DNA of 64,000 nt from Vampirovibrionales bacterium. Its GTDB lineage: Bacteria > Cyanobacteriota > Vampirovibrionia > Vampirovibrionales > Vampirovibrionaceae. Every line of letters starts with the position of its first letter. The stretch's first letter is position 1. Made by a program: the position numbers and the translations under genes. Positions 41,158 to 48,959 of the stretch are shown here, in pieces. The notes below the pieces were generated by a model. That model ran no database searches. It saw only the letters and a program-made list of their open reading frames with translations, and was not told the DNA's origin. The stretch covers positions 1,240,001 to 1,304,000 of the forward strand of contig JADJRF010000005.1 of assembly GCA_016712355.1 (NCBI GenBank), given 5' to 3'.

Positions 41158-41185
41158 AGTATAGCGATTTCTGCGAAAACGCAAA
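41158..41185 (-). promoter_or_regulatory. Promoter of the lysin gene
   Basis: Minus strand: TTTGCG (41185-41180), 16-bp spacer, TATACT (41163-41158). It is about 90 bp upstream of the lysin ATG. The -10 is good, the -35 weak. Confidence 0.5.
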
Positions 41186-41214
41186 GAGGAGATCCGCGTC
41201 AAGCCCTGCGCGGA

Positions 41215-41463
41215 GGAGATAGAGGGCATGTAGGATTGAGGGCCTGATGTCGGGGAATTCCTCTATTCGGCGTATGCAGATTCGAGCGGGCGGGCCGATA
41301 CCCTTCTTGTCGCCAGAGAGCCCATACGCCAGACGGCGACCCGCTTTTTCATGATCTCTATCCCCACACGCAACGCCACTGTAATAATCCACCTCTATAA
41401 TCCCACCTCTCTCTCTCTTTCCCTGATGAACCACACGCGGCGCCTCTCACCAGGCGCCTTTTT
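41215..41463 (+). ncRNA. Candidate structured RNA with its own terminator
   Basis: No protein is supported here, but on the plus strand 41215-41230 pairs with 41350-41365 (14 of 16 positions, one wobble), enclosing a second stem, GGCGTATG (41269-41276) with CATACGCC (41323-41330). A competing hairpin GTCGCC/GGCGAC (41309-41314 with 41335-41340) traps the CATACGCC arm in its loop and is followed by CCGCTTTTT. The region ends in a perfect terminator at 41439-41463 pointing along the plus strand, although no plus-strand gene lies upstream. It does not match riboswitches or 6S RNA that I can recall; no promoter is identified. Tentative. Confidence 0.4.
41439..41463 (+). terminator. Rho-independent terminator without an upstream plus-strand gene
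   Basis: Perfect 7-bp stem GGCGCCT / AGGCGCC, 6-base loop, five T. It lies 2 bp from the stop of the minus-strand DUF512 gene but the T-run is on the plus strand only, so it should end a plus-strand transcript from the 41.1-41.4 kb gap. Confidence 0.75.
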
Positions 41464-41464
41464 A

Positions 41465-42829
41465 TTAGGTCGCGGGAGCTGAGGTGGCAAGAATAATGCC
41501 CAGACGCGCGAGCAGTTCTTCTGCGCTGTAGGGATCCTCTACTACTTCCAGGCGGCATCCCGCTTGCTCGCAGACGTCGTTTACGGTCAGGCCGTCCAGA
41601 AACAGGCGTGTGTCCTGCTTCAGCATCACTGACGGAATCACGGCGAAGTCATAGCCGCTGAGATCGTGCGCACGCAGGGTCTTAATCAGGTCAGAACCCG
41701 TAATAAGTCCGGCGACGTCGACGCGATCGCCCCAGAAATCGCTGTCAACGGCCAGCGTATCGACGTAGCAACCCTCTATCTGGTTCAGGCGATTAACGAT
41801 AGGGGCCAACGCCATGACGGCGAGCCGCCCGGTGGGAATCAACGCGCGGCAAGGCGGGTCGAGACGCGCCGGGAGGGCTGGCGACAACGCGAAAAAATCG
41901 TCCATAAGGAGGCGTACGGTTCCCACGCCGTCATCGAGTTGCGGAAAATCCCCATAGTCGCCATAGGCGGGGATGGGGAGCCCGACCTTATAATAAAACT
42001 CATCTGAAAGAAACACGAAATCTGTCAGGGAATCGTTTTTTCTGCGACGCTGAGGGGGGCGGCTTCGAAAGGCTTCTACGCGGGCGATCACCGCGCGGGC
42101 GCTCTCGGCGTCGACAGGCGTCAGGGTCGGCAGATGGGCGCGATGGGCCGTCAGCCCCACGGGAATCACGGCGACAGAAAGCGCATGGGGGCGGAGTGCG
42201 GCCAGATCTGCCAGCGACTGACTCAGCGCGTCGCCGTCGTTAATGCCGGGGCAGACGACAATCTGCGCATGAAAGGGAATCTCCAGCGACGCGAGCCAGC
42301 GTAATTCTGCAAGGATATCGCCGCCGCGCGGGCGATCGCCCAGCAGTCGCGCGCGAATCGCGGGATCTGTCGCATGGACCGACACATATAACGGCCCCGG
42401 TCGGATGGCGCTCATGCGTTGGCGGTCGCGCGGCGTCAGGTTGGTCAGGGTGATATACGTGTTGTTAAAATACGACAGGCGCCAGTCGTCGTCTTTCACG
42501 TACAGGCTGGCGCGCAGGCCGGGGGGCTGCTGATCGATAAAGCAGAACGGGCACGCATTATTACAGGTTTTAATCGGCGAAAATACTGGCGAGGTGAACG
42601 TCAGACCGAGATCTGCGTCGGGATCTTTTTCGACGATCAGCGTCTCCTCCGTTCCGCCGGTACGCTGCACTTGTAACTCAAGGTATGCTGTATCACAGAG
42701 TTCGAATTGCCAGTCGAACAGGTCTTCAAGATCGGCTCTGCCGTTGATCGACAGAATGCGATCGCCGGGCCCCAGGCCCGCTTTCTGCGCCGGAGAGCCC
42801 GGCGCCGCTGAATGAATCCAGATTTCCAT
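41465..42829 (-). CDS. PDZ / radical SAM / DUF512 protein (cyanobacterial FeS-protein type)
   Basis: 454 residues. An N-terminal PDZ-like domain (about 1-65; HSAAPGSPAQKAGLGPGDRILSING) precedes a radical SAM-like core with the cluster motif CNNACPFC (Cys89, 93, 96), then FIDQQP. The C-terminal DUF512 contains VIPVGLTAHR, FLSDEFYYKVGLPIPAYGDYGDFPQLDDGVG, LIPTGRLA and LITGSDLI. This three-part protein is common in cyanobacteria and Bacillota; no reaction has been established. The start is the ATG at 42829. It has a TATACT only 10 bp upstream and no clear ribosome binding site, so the mRNA may be nearly leaderless. Divergent from the gene at 42896. Confidence 0.92.
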   Translation of the reverse strand: MEIWIHSAAPGSPAQKAGLGPGDRILSINGRADLEDLFDWQFELCDTAYLELQVQRTGGTEETLIVEKDPDADLGLTFTSPVFSPIKTCNNACPFCFIDQQPPGLRASLYVKDDDWRLSYFNNTYITLTNLTPRDRQRMSAIRPGPLYVSVHATDPAIRARLLGDRPRGGDILAELRWLASLEIPFHAQIVVCPGINDGDALSQSLADLAALRPHALSVAVIPVGLTAHRAHLPTLTPVDAESARAVIARVEAFRSRPPQRRRKNDSLTDFVFLSDEFYYKVGLPIPAYGDYGDFPQLDDGVGTVRLLMDDFFALSPALPARLDPPCRALIPTGRLAVMALAPIVNRLNQIEGCYVDTLAVDSDFWGDRVDVAGLITGSDLIKTLRAHDLSGYDFAVIPSVMLKQDTRLFLDGLTVNDVCEQAGCRLEVVEDPYSAEELLARLGIILATSAPAT

Positions 42830-42838
42830 CTCGCGCCC

Positions 42839-42844
42839 AGTATA
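42839..42844 (-). promoter_or_regulatory. Possible -10 element for the DUF512 gene
   Basis: TATACT on the minus strand, immediately upstream of the ATG at 42829, would start transcription within a few bases of the start codon. No good -35 is visible. Confidence 0.35.
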
Positions 42845-42895
42845 CCGCCTTTGCGCCCTTGATAACTTCCCGCCTGCCACGATGACCCCGCTCGC

Positions 42896-44557
42896 ATGAC
42901 TGATCCGTCGCCGATGACGTCCAAATTGCTGATTCGCAGCGAGGCGCTGGCCGTGGTGATGTTTCTCAGCGTGATGGAATCGCCGTCTCAGCAGGAACGT
43001 CAAAAGCAGATTCGACGTCTGGCAATCATCCCGGATCGGCAGGCGGTTCTGGAGATTCTCATTAAAGAGATGCGCCGCACCCAGCAAAGCGCGGTCCTGC
43101 AATCGCTCATGGAGCTGTTGATGGAGCTGGGTTCGCTGGACATGCTGCAAGAGCCTCTGTGGGACATTATTCGGAACGATGACGCGCGAGACGAGGTCAA
43201 AGACGCCGCGAACCTTATTCTGCGGCATCTGGGCGACAATGCCGACCCGGATTTATATCTCGATTATCTCGATGACCCGCAAGGCCTCATCAGTCGCGAA
43301 ACCGAGCGTATGCTCGAGGTCGCCTCGCGCGTGCCTGAGGCCTTGATTGATTTTATTGATTTCATCTTCTCGCTGCCTGCTGGCGAACAGCTCAATTTGA
43401 CGCAATCGTTGCAAAGCGACTATGCGCCGGAGCATTTGCTCAATCTCTATATTCCCATGCTGCTGGCCGGACCGACGCCTGAGCTGGAAGAGGCGATGCT
43501 TCGTTATATGGGCGGATCGCGCTCGCGGCGAGCGGCTATTTTCCTCGATGATTTTTCGCATCACCTGCCGGTGGGGCAACCGCGCGCCAAATGGGTGAAG
43601 CTGGCACTGAACGAGTTAAAGCTTTCGGGCGCGTTCTCGATCGAGAACGACACGGAGGCTGAGGCGCCGCACCCGTTGTTGACGGCGACGACGATTGACG
43701 CATGTTCGATCACGCTGAGCGACGGGATTGGCAATCAGGGCGTGATTCTGACTCGACGTCATCCCAACGGTGACGTGTGTTTGATGAGCGTGGCGATTAA
43801 CGATCAGCACGGCATCATTGATTGCTTTGGCTTTTATCAGCTCAGCGAGCCGGATTTTTTGCGCATAACTGAAAAATTCTACGAAGAATCGCTAAAAATT
43901 CCGATTTCGCCCGCCTATTGTCGCCAGAAACTGCTTGCCGCCGAAGCGACGAGTCGTCGCCTCAAGCGCCGGATTCCATATGAATACACGTGCTGGAAAG
44001 CCCTGATAGAGGATTTCCCGGACGATCCATTCGATCCGCTGGCCTTCTGCGCGGCGCTGGCGCGGCCCGAATGGGCCCCGAAAACCGGCGCCTTGTATCA
44101 GCATCCTGACTTTCAGACGTGGTTTCTCGAAGAAGGCGATCATCCGCTGATCACCGAGGCGCTGGCGTCGGTGAATCTGGCCGCGCAGGAAAATCTTGCC
44201 GAAAATCGGGGCCCGGCGCGCTTTATTGAAGCCATGGATCGCTGCGCGATGTCTCTGGCGCAAGCGCTGATGCGTACCGAATGGCGCGCGATTATGCGCG
44301 ATCGCCTCGCAGAGGCCGCTTATCTGTTGAATGCGCAGGACACGGGAGCGTTTGCCGCGCTGGCCGCTACGGAAGCCTTAAAGCTGCAGTCGTTTTCGGA
44401 AGAAGACGCCGAGAAGGCCCTGTCGATAGGATTCACGCGTCAGTTTGGTCGTCGGTGCGTCGAAGAACGCCTGTTGCGCCTGCGCGAAGCGTCGGGCGCC
44501 TCTCAGGCGCTGGCGGCGCTGGTTAATGCGGTGATTGACGCCTGGAATGAAGCCTGA
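42896..44557 (+). CDS. Large hypothetical protein, HEAT-like helical repeats
   Basis: 553 residues. The first ~250 look like a helical-repeat solenoid (ILIKEMRRTQQSAVLQSLMELLMELGSLDMLQEPLW, VKDAANLILRHLGD, EEAMLRYMGGSRSRRAAIFLDDF), similar to HEAT repeats. A mixed alpha/beta middle follows (ACSITLSDGIGNQGVILTRRHPNGDVCLMSVAINDQHGIIDCFGFYQL), then another long helical C-terminal part. No catalytic motif, signal peptide or membrane segment is seen. It ends 34 bp before rnpB. I cannot name a family. A later start at Met7 is possible. Confidence 0.75.
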   Translation: MTDPSPMTSKLLIRSEALAVVMFLSVMESPSQQERQKQIRRLAIIPDRQAVLEILIKEMRRTQQSAVLQSLMELLMELGSLDMLQEPLWDIIRNDDARDEVKDAANLILRHLGDNADPDLYLDYLDDPQGLISRETERMLEVASRVPEALIDFIDFIFSLPAGEQLNLTQSLQSDYAPEHLLNLYIPMLLAGPTPELEEAMLRYMGGSRSRRAAIFLDDFSHHLPVGQPRAKWVKLALNELKLSGAFSIENDTEAEAPHPLLTATTIDACSITLSDGIGNQGVILTRRHPNGDVCLMSVAINDQHGIIDCFGFYQLSEPDFLRITEKFYEESLKIPISPAYCRQKLLAAEATSRRLKRRIPYEYTCWKALIEDFPDDPFDPLAFCAALARPEWAPKTGALYQHPDFQTWFLEEGDHPLITEALASVNLAAQENLAENRGPARFIEAMDRCAMSLAQALMRTEWRAIMRDRLAEAAYLLNAQDTGAFAALAATEALKLQSFSEEDAEKALSIGFTRQFGRRCVEERLLRLREASGASQALAALVNAVIDAWNEA

Positions 44558-44581
44558 TAAATCGTGCGATTGTGGCATAAT
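44554..44581 (+). promoter_or_regulatory. Promoter of rnpB
   Basis: CTGATA (44554-44559), 16-bp spacer, extended -10 TGG-CATAAT (44573-44581). It predicts a start near 44588-44592, matching the folded 5' end of the RNA. Confidence 0.6.
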
Positions 44582-44591
44582 ACCAAGGTGG

Positions 44592-44944
44592 AAAGAGCTG
44601 GACTGACGGTCGCGGGCGCGTGCGCGCGCCTGAGGAAAGTCCGGGCTCCACAGGGCAAGTCGCCGGGTAACGCCCGGTGCGGGCGACCGCGAGGATAGCG
44701 CCACAGAAATGTAGACCGCCGATGGCCGCGCGCGAGTGCGGCACAGGCAAGGGTGCAACGGTGGGGTAAGAGCCCACCGGCAGGGCCGAAAGACCCTGGC
44801 CAGGTAAGCCCCGACTGGAGCAAGGCCCTGAAAGCGCATGGGCTGCCCGCCCGCTTTCAGCGTCAGTCCGCTTGAGCCGTTCGGAGACGAGCGGCCCAGA
44901 CAGATGACCGTCCTCGACAGAACCCGGCTTATGGCCAGCTCTTT
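44592..44944 (+). ncRNA. rnpB: RNase P RNA, bacterial type A
   Basis: The RNA subunit that cleaves tRNA 5' leaders. Universal blocks are present: GAGGAAAGTCCGGGCTCC (CR-I) near the 5' end, ACAGAAA with GTAGACCGCC, GGTGCAACGGTGGGGTAAGAGCCCACC, GCAGGGCCGAAAGACCCTGGC, and near the 3' end CAGACAGATGACCG and ACAGAACCCGGCTTAT, which pairs back as P4. The ends are set by the P1 helix AAAGAGCTGG / CCAGCTCTTT (44592-44601 with 44935-44944). The 353-nt length fits type A. A T-rich stretch at 44950-44955 may aid termination. Confidence 0.97.
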
Positions 44945-44989
44945 CCCGCTTTTTTCGCATGTCCCTCCCCGATTCATGAGACAGATGCG

Positions 44990-45625
44990 ATGGTGATCGT
45001 CGAGTTAAACGCCGCGCGCGCCCTGCCGCTGCTGAGGGCGCTGGCCTTGTGGGTCATCATGATAGCTTTGATGGCGCCCGTGTGGGCCGACGGGGCGGGC
45101 GATATCGCCCACATCGATCGGCTGCTGACCCGTCCGGCCGCCGCCCAGGCAGAAGGTGAGACGCGCGAACCGATTCGCCTGTGGGCGCAAGCGTCCCACA
45201 GCCCGCAAGGGCGGCAATACCGGGCTTATCTTCAAAAGGCAGATGAAATGACGCGCCAGCTGATGGCCTTTCGCGAACGGCTGCGCCAACGCCAGGGCGA
45301 TATTACGCTGCAACAACTCGGCGCGTTTTGTCAGAGTCTGCGGATGGAGCGCGCCCAACTGCGCGAACGACTGGGGCAGGGGGAAGATAAATTTCACTCG
45401 TACCGGCTGATGAGCGCTGCCGTGACACATCTGGAAGACGCCTGGCGCACGTGGCGGCGGGTGAATCTGTTTCGGGCCGACTTGCGGAGTTCTACGCTGG
45501 AGGCGGCCATGGACGATGACGCGGTTCAGATCAAGCTGCAACGCGCCCAGCAGGCTATCGAAGACCTTCGCGTTATTACCCAGGCCCGGGCCGAGCTGGA
45601 TCGCGAACTGAACGAGAGCTTCTAG
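44990..45625 (+). CDS. Secreted helical hypothetical protein
   Basis: 211 residues. N-terminal signal peptide (basic start, LLRALALWVIMIALMAPVWA, cleavage after VWA). The mature protein is almost entirely predicted helix with charged heptad-like patterns (DEMTRQLMAFRERLRQRQ, SLRMERAQLRERLGQ, LQRAQQAIEDLRVITQARAELDRELNESF), suggesting a periplasmic coiled coil. No domain recognised. It follows rnpB by 45 bp and is followed 109 bp later by a DegT aminotransferase. A later Met is not favoured, since the signal peptide needs this start. Confidence 0.75.
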   Translation: MVIVELNAARALPLLRALALWVIMIALMAPVWADGAGDIAHIDRLLTRPAAAQAEGETREPIRLWAQASHSPQGRQYRAYLQKADEMTRQLMAFRERLRQRQGDITLQQLGAFCQSLRMERAQLRERLGQGEDKFHSYRLMSAAVTHLEDAWRTWRRVNLFRADLRSSTLEAAMDDDAVQIKLQRAQQAIEDLRVITQARAELDRELNESF

Positions 45626-45734
45626 CCGCTGGGGTTCATGGTAGCCAGATTTTTAGCGTGCCGTCCTTTTCGATAGAATAAAGGGCGCTGTCAGAAACGC
45701 TATCCAAAACATCGATCGTAAGAGGACGCCCCCT

Positions 45735-46871
45735 GTGACGTACGCCGCCGCGCCTGTCGCCATCCCGCAACTGAGCCTGGCTCGCCAGATGGCCGAAATT
45801 CGCGCCGAGGTGGATGCGACCATCGCCCGCGCGCTGGACGCCACGGCCTTTATTGGCGGCGATGCGGTTTCCAGTTTTGAAGCGGCCTTCGCTGAGTATT
45901 GCGGCGTGGCGCGCTGCGTGGGCGTTGGCAACGGGACCGACGCCTTGTTGGCGATTTTCAGGGCGTTAGGCGTAAGGCCCGGCGATGAGGTAATCGCGCC
46001 TGCCATGTCGTTTATCGCGACGCTGGAACCGCTGATGTTGCTGGGTGCTCGTCCTGTTCTGGCCGATATCGACCCGGTGACCATGACTCTCGACCCCTCG
46101 CAGGCCGCTGCGCGCCTGACTTCGCGCACGCGCGCGCTTCTGCCGGTGCATTTGTATGGACAGCCGGCGGATATGACGCCGCTGGCAGCCTTGTCCGAGC
46201 AACACGGACTTGCGTTGATTGAAGACGCGGCCCAAGCGCATGGGGCTTTGTATCAAGGCCGTCGCGTCGGCGCGCTGGGGATGGCAGCGGCGTTCAGCTT
46301 TTATCCGGGTAAAAATTTGGGCGCCTGCGGCGACGGCGGCGCGGTGACGACTCAGGATCCTGCTCTGGCAGAGGCCATGGCGCGCTTCTGCGATCATGGT
46401 CGTCTGACCAAATACGAGCATGCGCTGGCAGGCGTCAATTCCCGTCTGGACGCGCTTCAGGCCGGAATCCTTTCGATTAAGCTTGCGCGGCTCGATGGCT
46501 GGAATCAGCGCCGCCAGCAGTGGGCTGAGCGTTATCGTCTGCTGCTCGAAGACGTTGCAGAAATTGCATTGCCTCAAACCCGTGAGGATCGCACGCACGC
46601 GTATCATCAATACGTTCTGAGAACGGACCGGCGCGATGATCTGGCGCGCTTTCTTGCGCAACGAGGGATCTCCACCGGGCTGCACTACCCCTTGCCGCTG
46701 CATTTACAGCCCGCATGCGCGGCCTTGGGATACGCTCCCGGCGATTTTCCGCATGCGGAAAGCCTGGCGACGACATGCCTGTCGCTTCCGATGTTTGCTG
46801 AATTGACTGAGGCGGAAGTCGATGCCGTGGCCCAGGGCGTCCGCGCATTTTTCGGGTACGCTGCCCGCTAG
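45735..46871 (+). CDS. DegT/DnrJ/EryC1/StrS-family aminotransferase
   Basis: 378 residues from a GTG with AGAGG 8-9 bp upstream. PLP-dependent sugar aminotransferase fold: GVGNGTDALLAIFRALGV (cofactor phosphate pocket), VIAPAMSFIATLEPLMLLGARPVLADID, VHLYGQPADM, LIEDAAQAHGA, and FSFYPGKNLGACGDGGAV with the cofactor-binding Lys193. The C-terminal half has HAYHQYVLR and GISTGLHYPLPLHLQPA. These enzymes aminate keto-sugars in surface glycan or antibiotic sugar pathways. No dehydratase or epimerase lies adjacent. It may feed the glycan made by the 15-22 kb genes. Confidence 0.92.
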   Translation: MTYAAAPVAIPQLSLARQMAEIRAEVDATIARALDATAFIGGDAVSSFEAAFAEYCGVARCVGVGNGTDALLAIFRALGVRPGDEVIAPAMSFIATLEPLMLLGARPVLADIDPVTMTLDPSQAAARLTSRTRALLPVHLYGQPADMTPLAALSEQHGLALIEDAAQAHGALYQGRRVGALGMAAAFSFYPGKNLGACGDGGAVTTQDPALAEAMARFCDHGRLTKYEHALAGVNSRLDALQAGILSIKLARLDGWNQRRQQWAERYRLLLEDVAEIALPQTREDRTHAYHQYVLRTDRRDDLARFLAQRGISTGLHYPLPLHLQPACAALGYAPGDFPHAESLATTCLSLPMFAELTEAEVDAVAQGVRAFFGYAAR

Positions 46872-47181
46872 CGCCGCCGATTAAGTCAAAACGGGAATCG
46901 CTGTTAATACGTCCAGCGCGCTGAGTCTGGGGCGTCTCGTTGGGATGCCATGTGGTTTAAGGGGACGTTTGGGGCGATCCCGATTCAACAGAAGGCGTAA
47001 ACGTAGATGCGGCCTGCCTTGAGCGCGTTCCATAACGGAGTGTAACGTTTCCGGGGATGGACGCAATCGCGCCGTTAAAAATGTTTTTTAAATAATATAG
47101 TCTTAACATTCTGTCCCCCCCATTGCTGTTGAGACCCGCTGAGACAAGTGAGAGATAACGGTCAGGGAGAAGACACCCACC
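46872..47181. other. Intergenic region upstream of a small gene
   Basis: 310 bp. An Arg/Leu/Pro-rich minus-strand frame (about 46881-47030) exists but has no ribosome binding site and is not supported. The AT-rich stretch near 47080-47110 (TTTTTTAAATAATATAGTC) probably contains the promoter of the gene at 47182. Confidence 0.4.
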
Positions 47182-47382
47182 ATGAATGAACTGGAAATGG
47201 CGCTCACGTTAGGTATTTTGCCAGAACCGACCAAGAACCGCGTTCATGTGGACGCCTTTATGCAACTGGAAATCTCGTTTTTATCCGAGATTTTTAAAAT
47301 CTCCCGCCTTCAAAAGGAAGATATCGGCAGTCCCAACGGCGAACTCTGGTCAGAACTACTGCCATGGCACAGTATGAATTAA
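47182..47382 (+). CDS. Small hypothetical protein
   Basis: 66 residues from an ATG preceded by AGGGAGA about 11 bp upstream. It reads MNELEMALTLGILPEPTKN, VHVDAFMQLEISFLSEIFKISRLQK and ends PWHSMN. Mostly helical and acidic, without signal peptide. No family recognised. It has its own AT-rich upstream region and a weak hairpin downstream (47390-47427), and it is convergent with the HMG-CoA lyase gene. Confidence 0.55.
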   Translation: MNELEMALTLGILPEPTKNRVHVDAFMQLEISFLSEIFKISRLQKEDIGSPNGELWSELLPWHSMN

Positions 47383-47446
47383 TCATCTGATCGATAGCGG
47401 CTGGCGGTTCAGCATCTATCGCTGTTTCCAATCGTTTACAACTTTT

Positions 47447-48403
47447 CTAGTCGGCTCCTGATGCGCGCGCCTCAGGGGTCGACTTTGTTTTAAGGCGCTG
47501 GAGTTGGCGGCTGGGCAATGATCGACCCAGAAGGCTTTCCATCCGCTGCGAGACGGCGGCCAGAGCGGTGAGATTCACGCCCGTCTCGACGCCCATGCGC
47601 TGCATCAGGTAAGCGACGTCTTCGGTCGCAACGTTGCCTGAGGCGCCCGGAGCGTAGGGGCATCCGCCCAAGCCCCCGGCGGACGCGTCAAACGTGGTGA
47701 GGCCCAATTGCATGGCGCGCGTGATGTTGGCCAGCGCTGTGCCGCTGGTGTCATGGCAGTGCAGGGCCAGGCGCTGCGCTGGAAGGGTTTTCAGCATACG
47801 GGTGAGCAGACGCTCGATATCCGTGGGGACGGCAAGGCCAACTGTATCGCCCAGTGACACTTCGTCTGCTCCCATCGTCAGCAGCGCTTCGCTCACGTGT
47901 AAAACGGCTTCCGGCTCGATTTCTCCCTGATAGGGACAGACAAAACAGGTGGATACATATCCGCGGATCGAGACGCCTTCTCTTTGGGCGCGTTGCGCCA
48001 GACGTGAGAATGTTTCCAGCGACTGCGCGACGTTTTGGCCGATATTGCGCTCGGCGAAAGCGTCAGAAGCGGCCGTGAACAGGGCGATGCGAGAAACGCC
48101 GCTAGCCAGCGCGCGATCCAGGCCGCGCTCATTTGCTGCCAGCGCGCTCAGGCAGACGTCGGAGGCCTTTGCTTCGGGAGCGTCCGTGAGCAGAGCCATC
48201 AGCGAGTCAGCGTCGGCCAGTTGAGGGATTGCCTTGGGATTGACGAATGAGGTCGCCTCAATCTCGCGCAGACCGCAGGCGATGAGCCCGCGAATAAAAG
48301 CGGCTTTATCCGTCGTGGCAATAAGCACGGCTTCGTTTTGAAGACCATCGCGCGGGCCGACTTCGACAATGCGCGCGGCGTCAGGCCAGGCGGTTTCAGT
48401 CAT
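47447..48403 (-). CDS. liuE: Hydroxymethylglutaryl-CoA lyase
   Basis: Cleaves HMG-CoA to acetoacetate and acetyl-CoA, the last step of leucine degradation. 318 residues, a TIM barrel: IVEVGPRDGLQNE near the N-terminus (catalytic Arg-Asp and metal-binding Asp), EATSFVNPKAIPQLADAD, STCFVCPYQGEI, VSLGDTVGLAVP, LALHCHDTSGTALANI (metal His pair) and GLGGCPYAPGASGNVATEDVAYLM with the catalytic Cys. The ATG overlaps the upstream biotin-carrier gene by 8 bp. Last gene of the operon liuC - carboxylase - carrier - liuE. Confidence 0.95.
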   Translation of the reverse strand: MTETAWPDAARIVEVGPRDGLQNEAVLIATTDKAAFIRGLIACGLREIEATSFVNPKAIPQLADADSLMALLTDAPEAKASDVCLSALAANERGLDRALASGVSRIALFTAASDAFAERNIGQNVAQSLETFSRLAQRAQREGVSIRGYVSTCFVCPYQGEIEPEAVLHVSEALLTMGADEVSLGDTVGLAVPTDIERLLTRMLKTLPAQRLALHCHDTSGTALANITRAMQLGLTTFDASAGGLGGCPYAPGASGNVATEDVAYLMQRMGVETGVNLTALAAVSQRMESLLGRSLPSRQLQRLKTKSTPEARASGAD

Positions 48404-48959
48404 CGGCGTCAGGGTCCGTGGCAGGGCGCAGCGTCAGCAGCGGCGCGCCTTGCTCAACGATTTGTCCGGCCGCGACATGAAGGGTCTCAATCTGCCCGAT
48501 AAACGGCGCAACGATGGACAGTTCCATCTTCATTGATTCCATGACCATGAGCGTCTGGCCACGATTGGCCCGCTCGCCGGGTTTTGCGGGCGTTTGTCGT
48601 ATCACGCCGGGCATGGGGGCTGTCAACGTTTCGGCCGCGTCGCCGGGGCTGGCGCTGGCGCGCTTGGGGCGCGAGGAGCTCTTCTCCTCTATGCAAAAGC
48701 GAACGCTTCGGCCTGAAACCCAAACCCAGACCTCGCGGTCGCAGACGACGATTTCATAGCGAAAACGCCGACCGTCTTGCAGCGTCAAGAGTCCTCGATC
48801 GGCTTTCTTCGCCAACAAATCGCCGAGAATCGTCACGTGAGAAGTGTGACTTTGCTGTGTAATCGTCGCGTGTAGCCAATCGCCTTCGCGCCGCGTTGAA
48901 ACTTCCACCTGCGGGCTGTCGGGGCCGGGCGCGCCCAGTCGAAAGCGATGCTCCGTCAT
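48396..48959 (-). CDS. Biotin carboxyl carrier protein with BT-like domain, split from the carboxylase
   Basis: 187 residues. The C-terminal ~75 form a biotinyl domain: TLTAPMPGVIRQTPAKPGERANRGQTLMVMESMKMEL, with the biotinylated Lys144 in ESMKMEL. The N-terminal ~90 (VEVSTRREGDWLHATITQQSHTSHVTILG, FRYEIVVCDREVWVWVSGRSVRF) look like the BT domain that links carboxylase and carboxyltransferase halves in methylcrotonyl- and propionyl-CoA carboxylase alpha subunits. Normally it continues the biotin carboxylase polypeptide; here it starts its own ATG that overlaps the carboxylase stop as ATGA (48959-48956). The reading frame therefore splits a usual single subunit in two. Confidence 0.9.
   Translation of the reverse strand: MTEHRFRLGAPGPDSPQVEVSTRREGDWLHATITQQSHTSHVTILGDLLAKKADRGLLTLQDGRRFRYEIVVCDREVWVWVSGRSVRFCIEEKSSSRPKRASASPGDAAETLTAPMPGVIRQTPAKPGERANRGQTLMVMESMKMELSIVAPFIGQIETLHVAAGQIVEQGAPLLTLRPATDPDADD

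Noticed and set aside
41186..41463. c-di-GMP (GEMM) riboswitch or 6S RNA
   Set aside because: An ACGCAAAG fragment resembles GEMM, but the rest of the core is absent; the fold also lacks a clear 6S-type central bubble.
46881..47066. Arg/Leu/Pro-rich minus-strand frame after the aminotransferase gene
   Set aside because: No ribosome binding site, unlikely composition and no conserved features.
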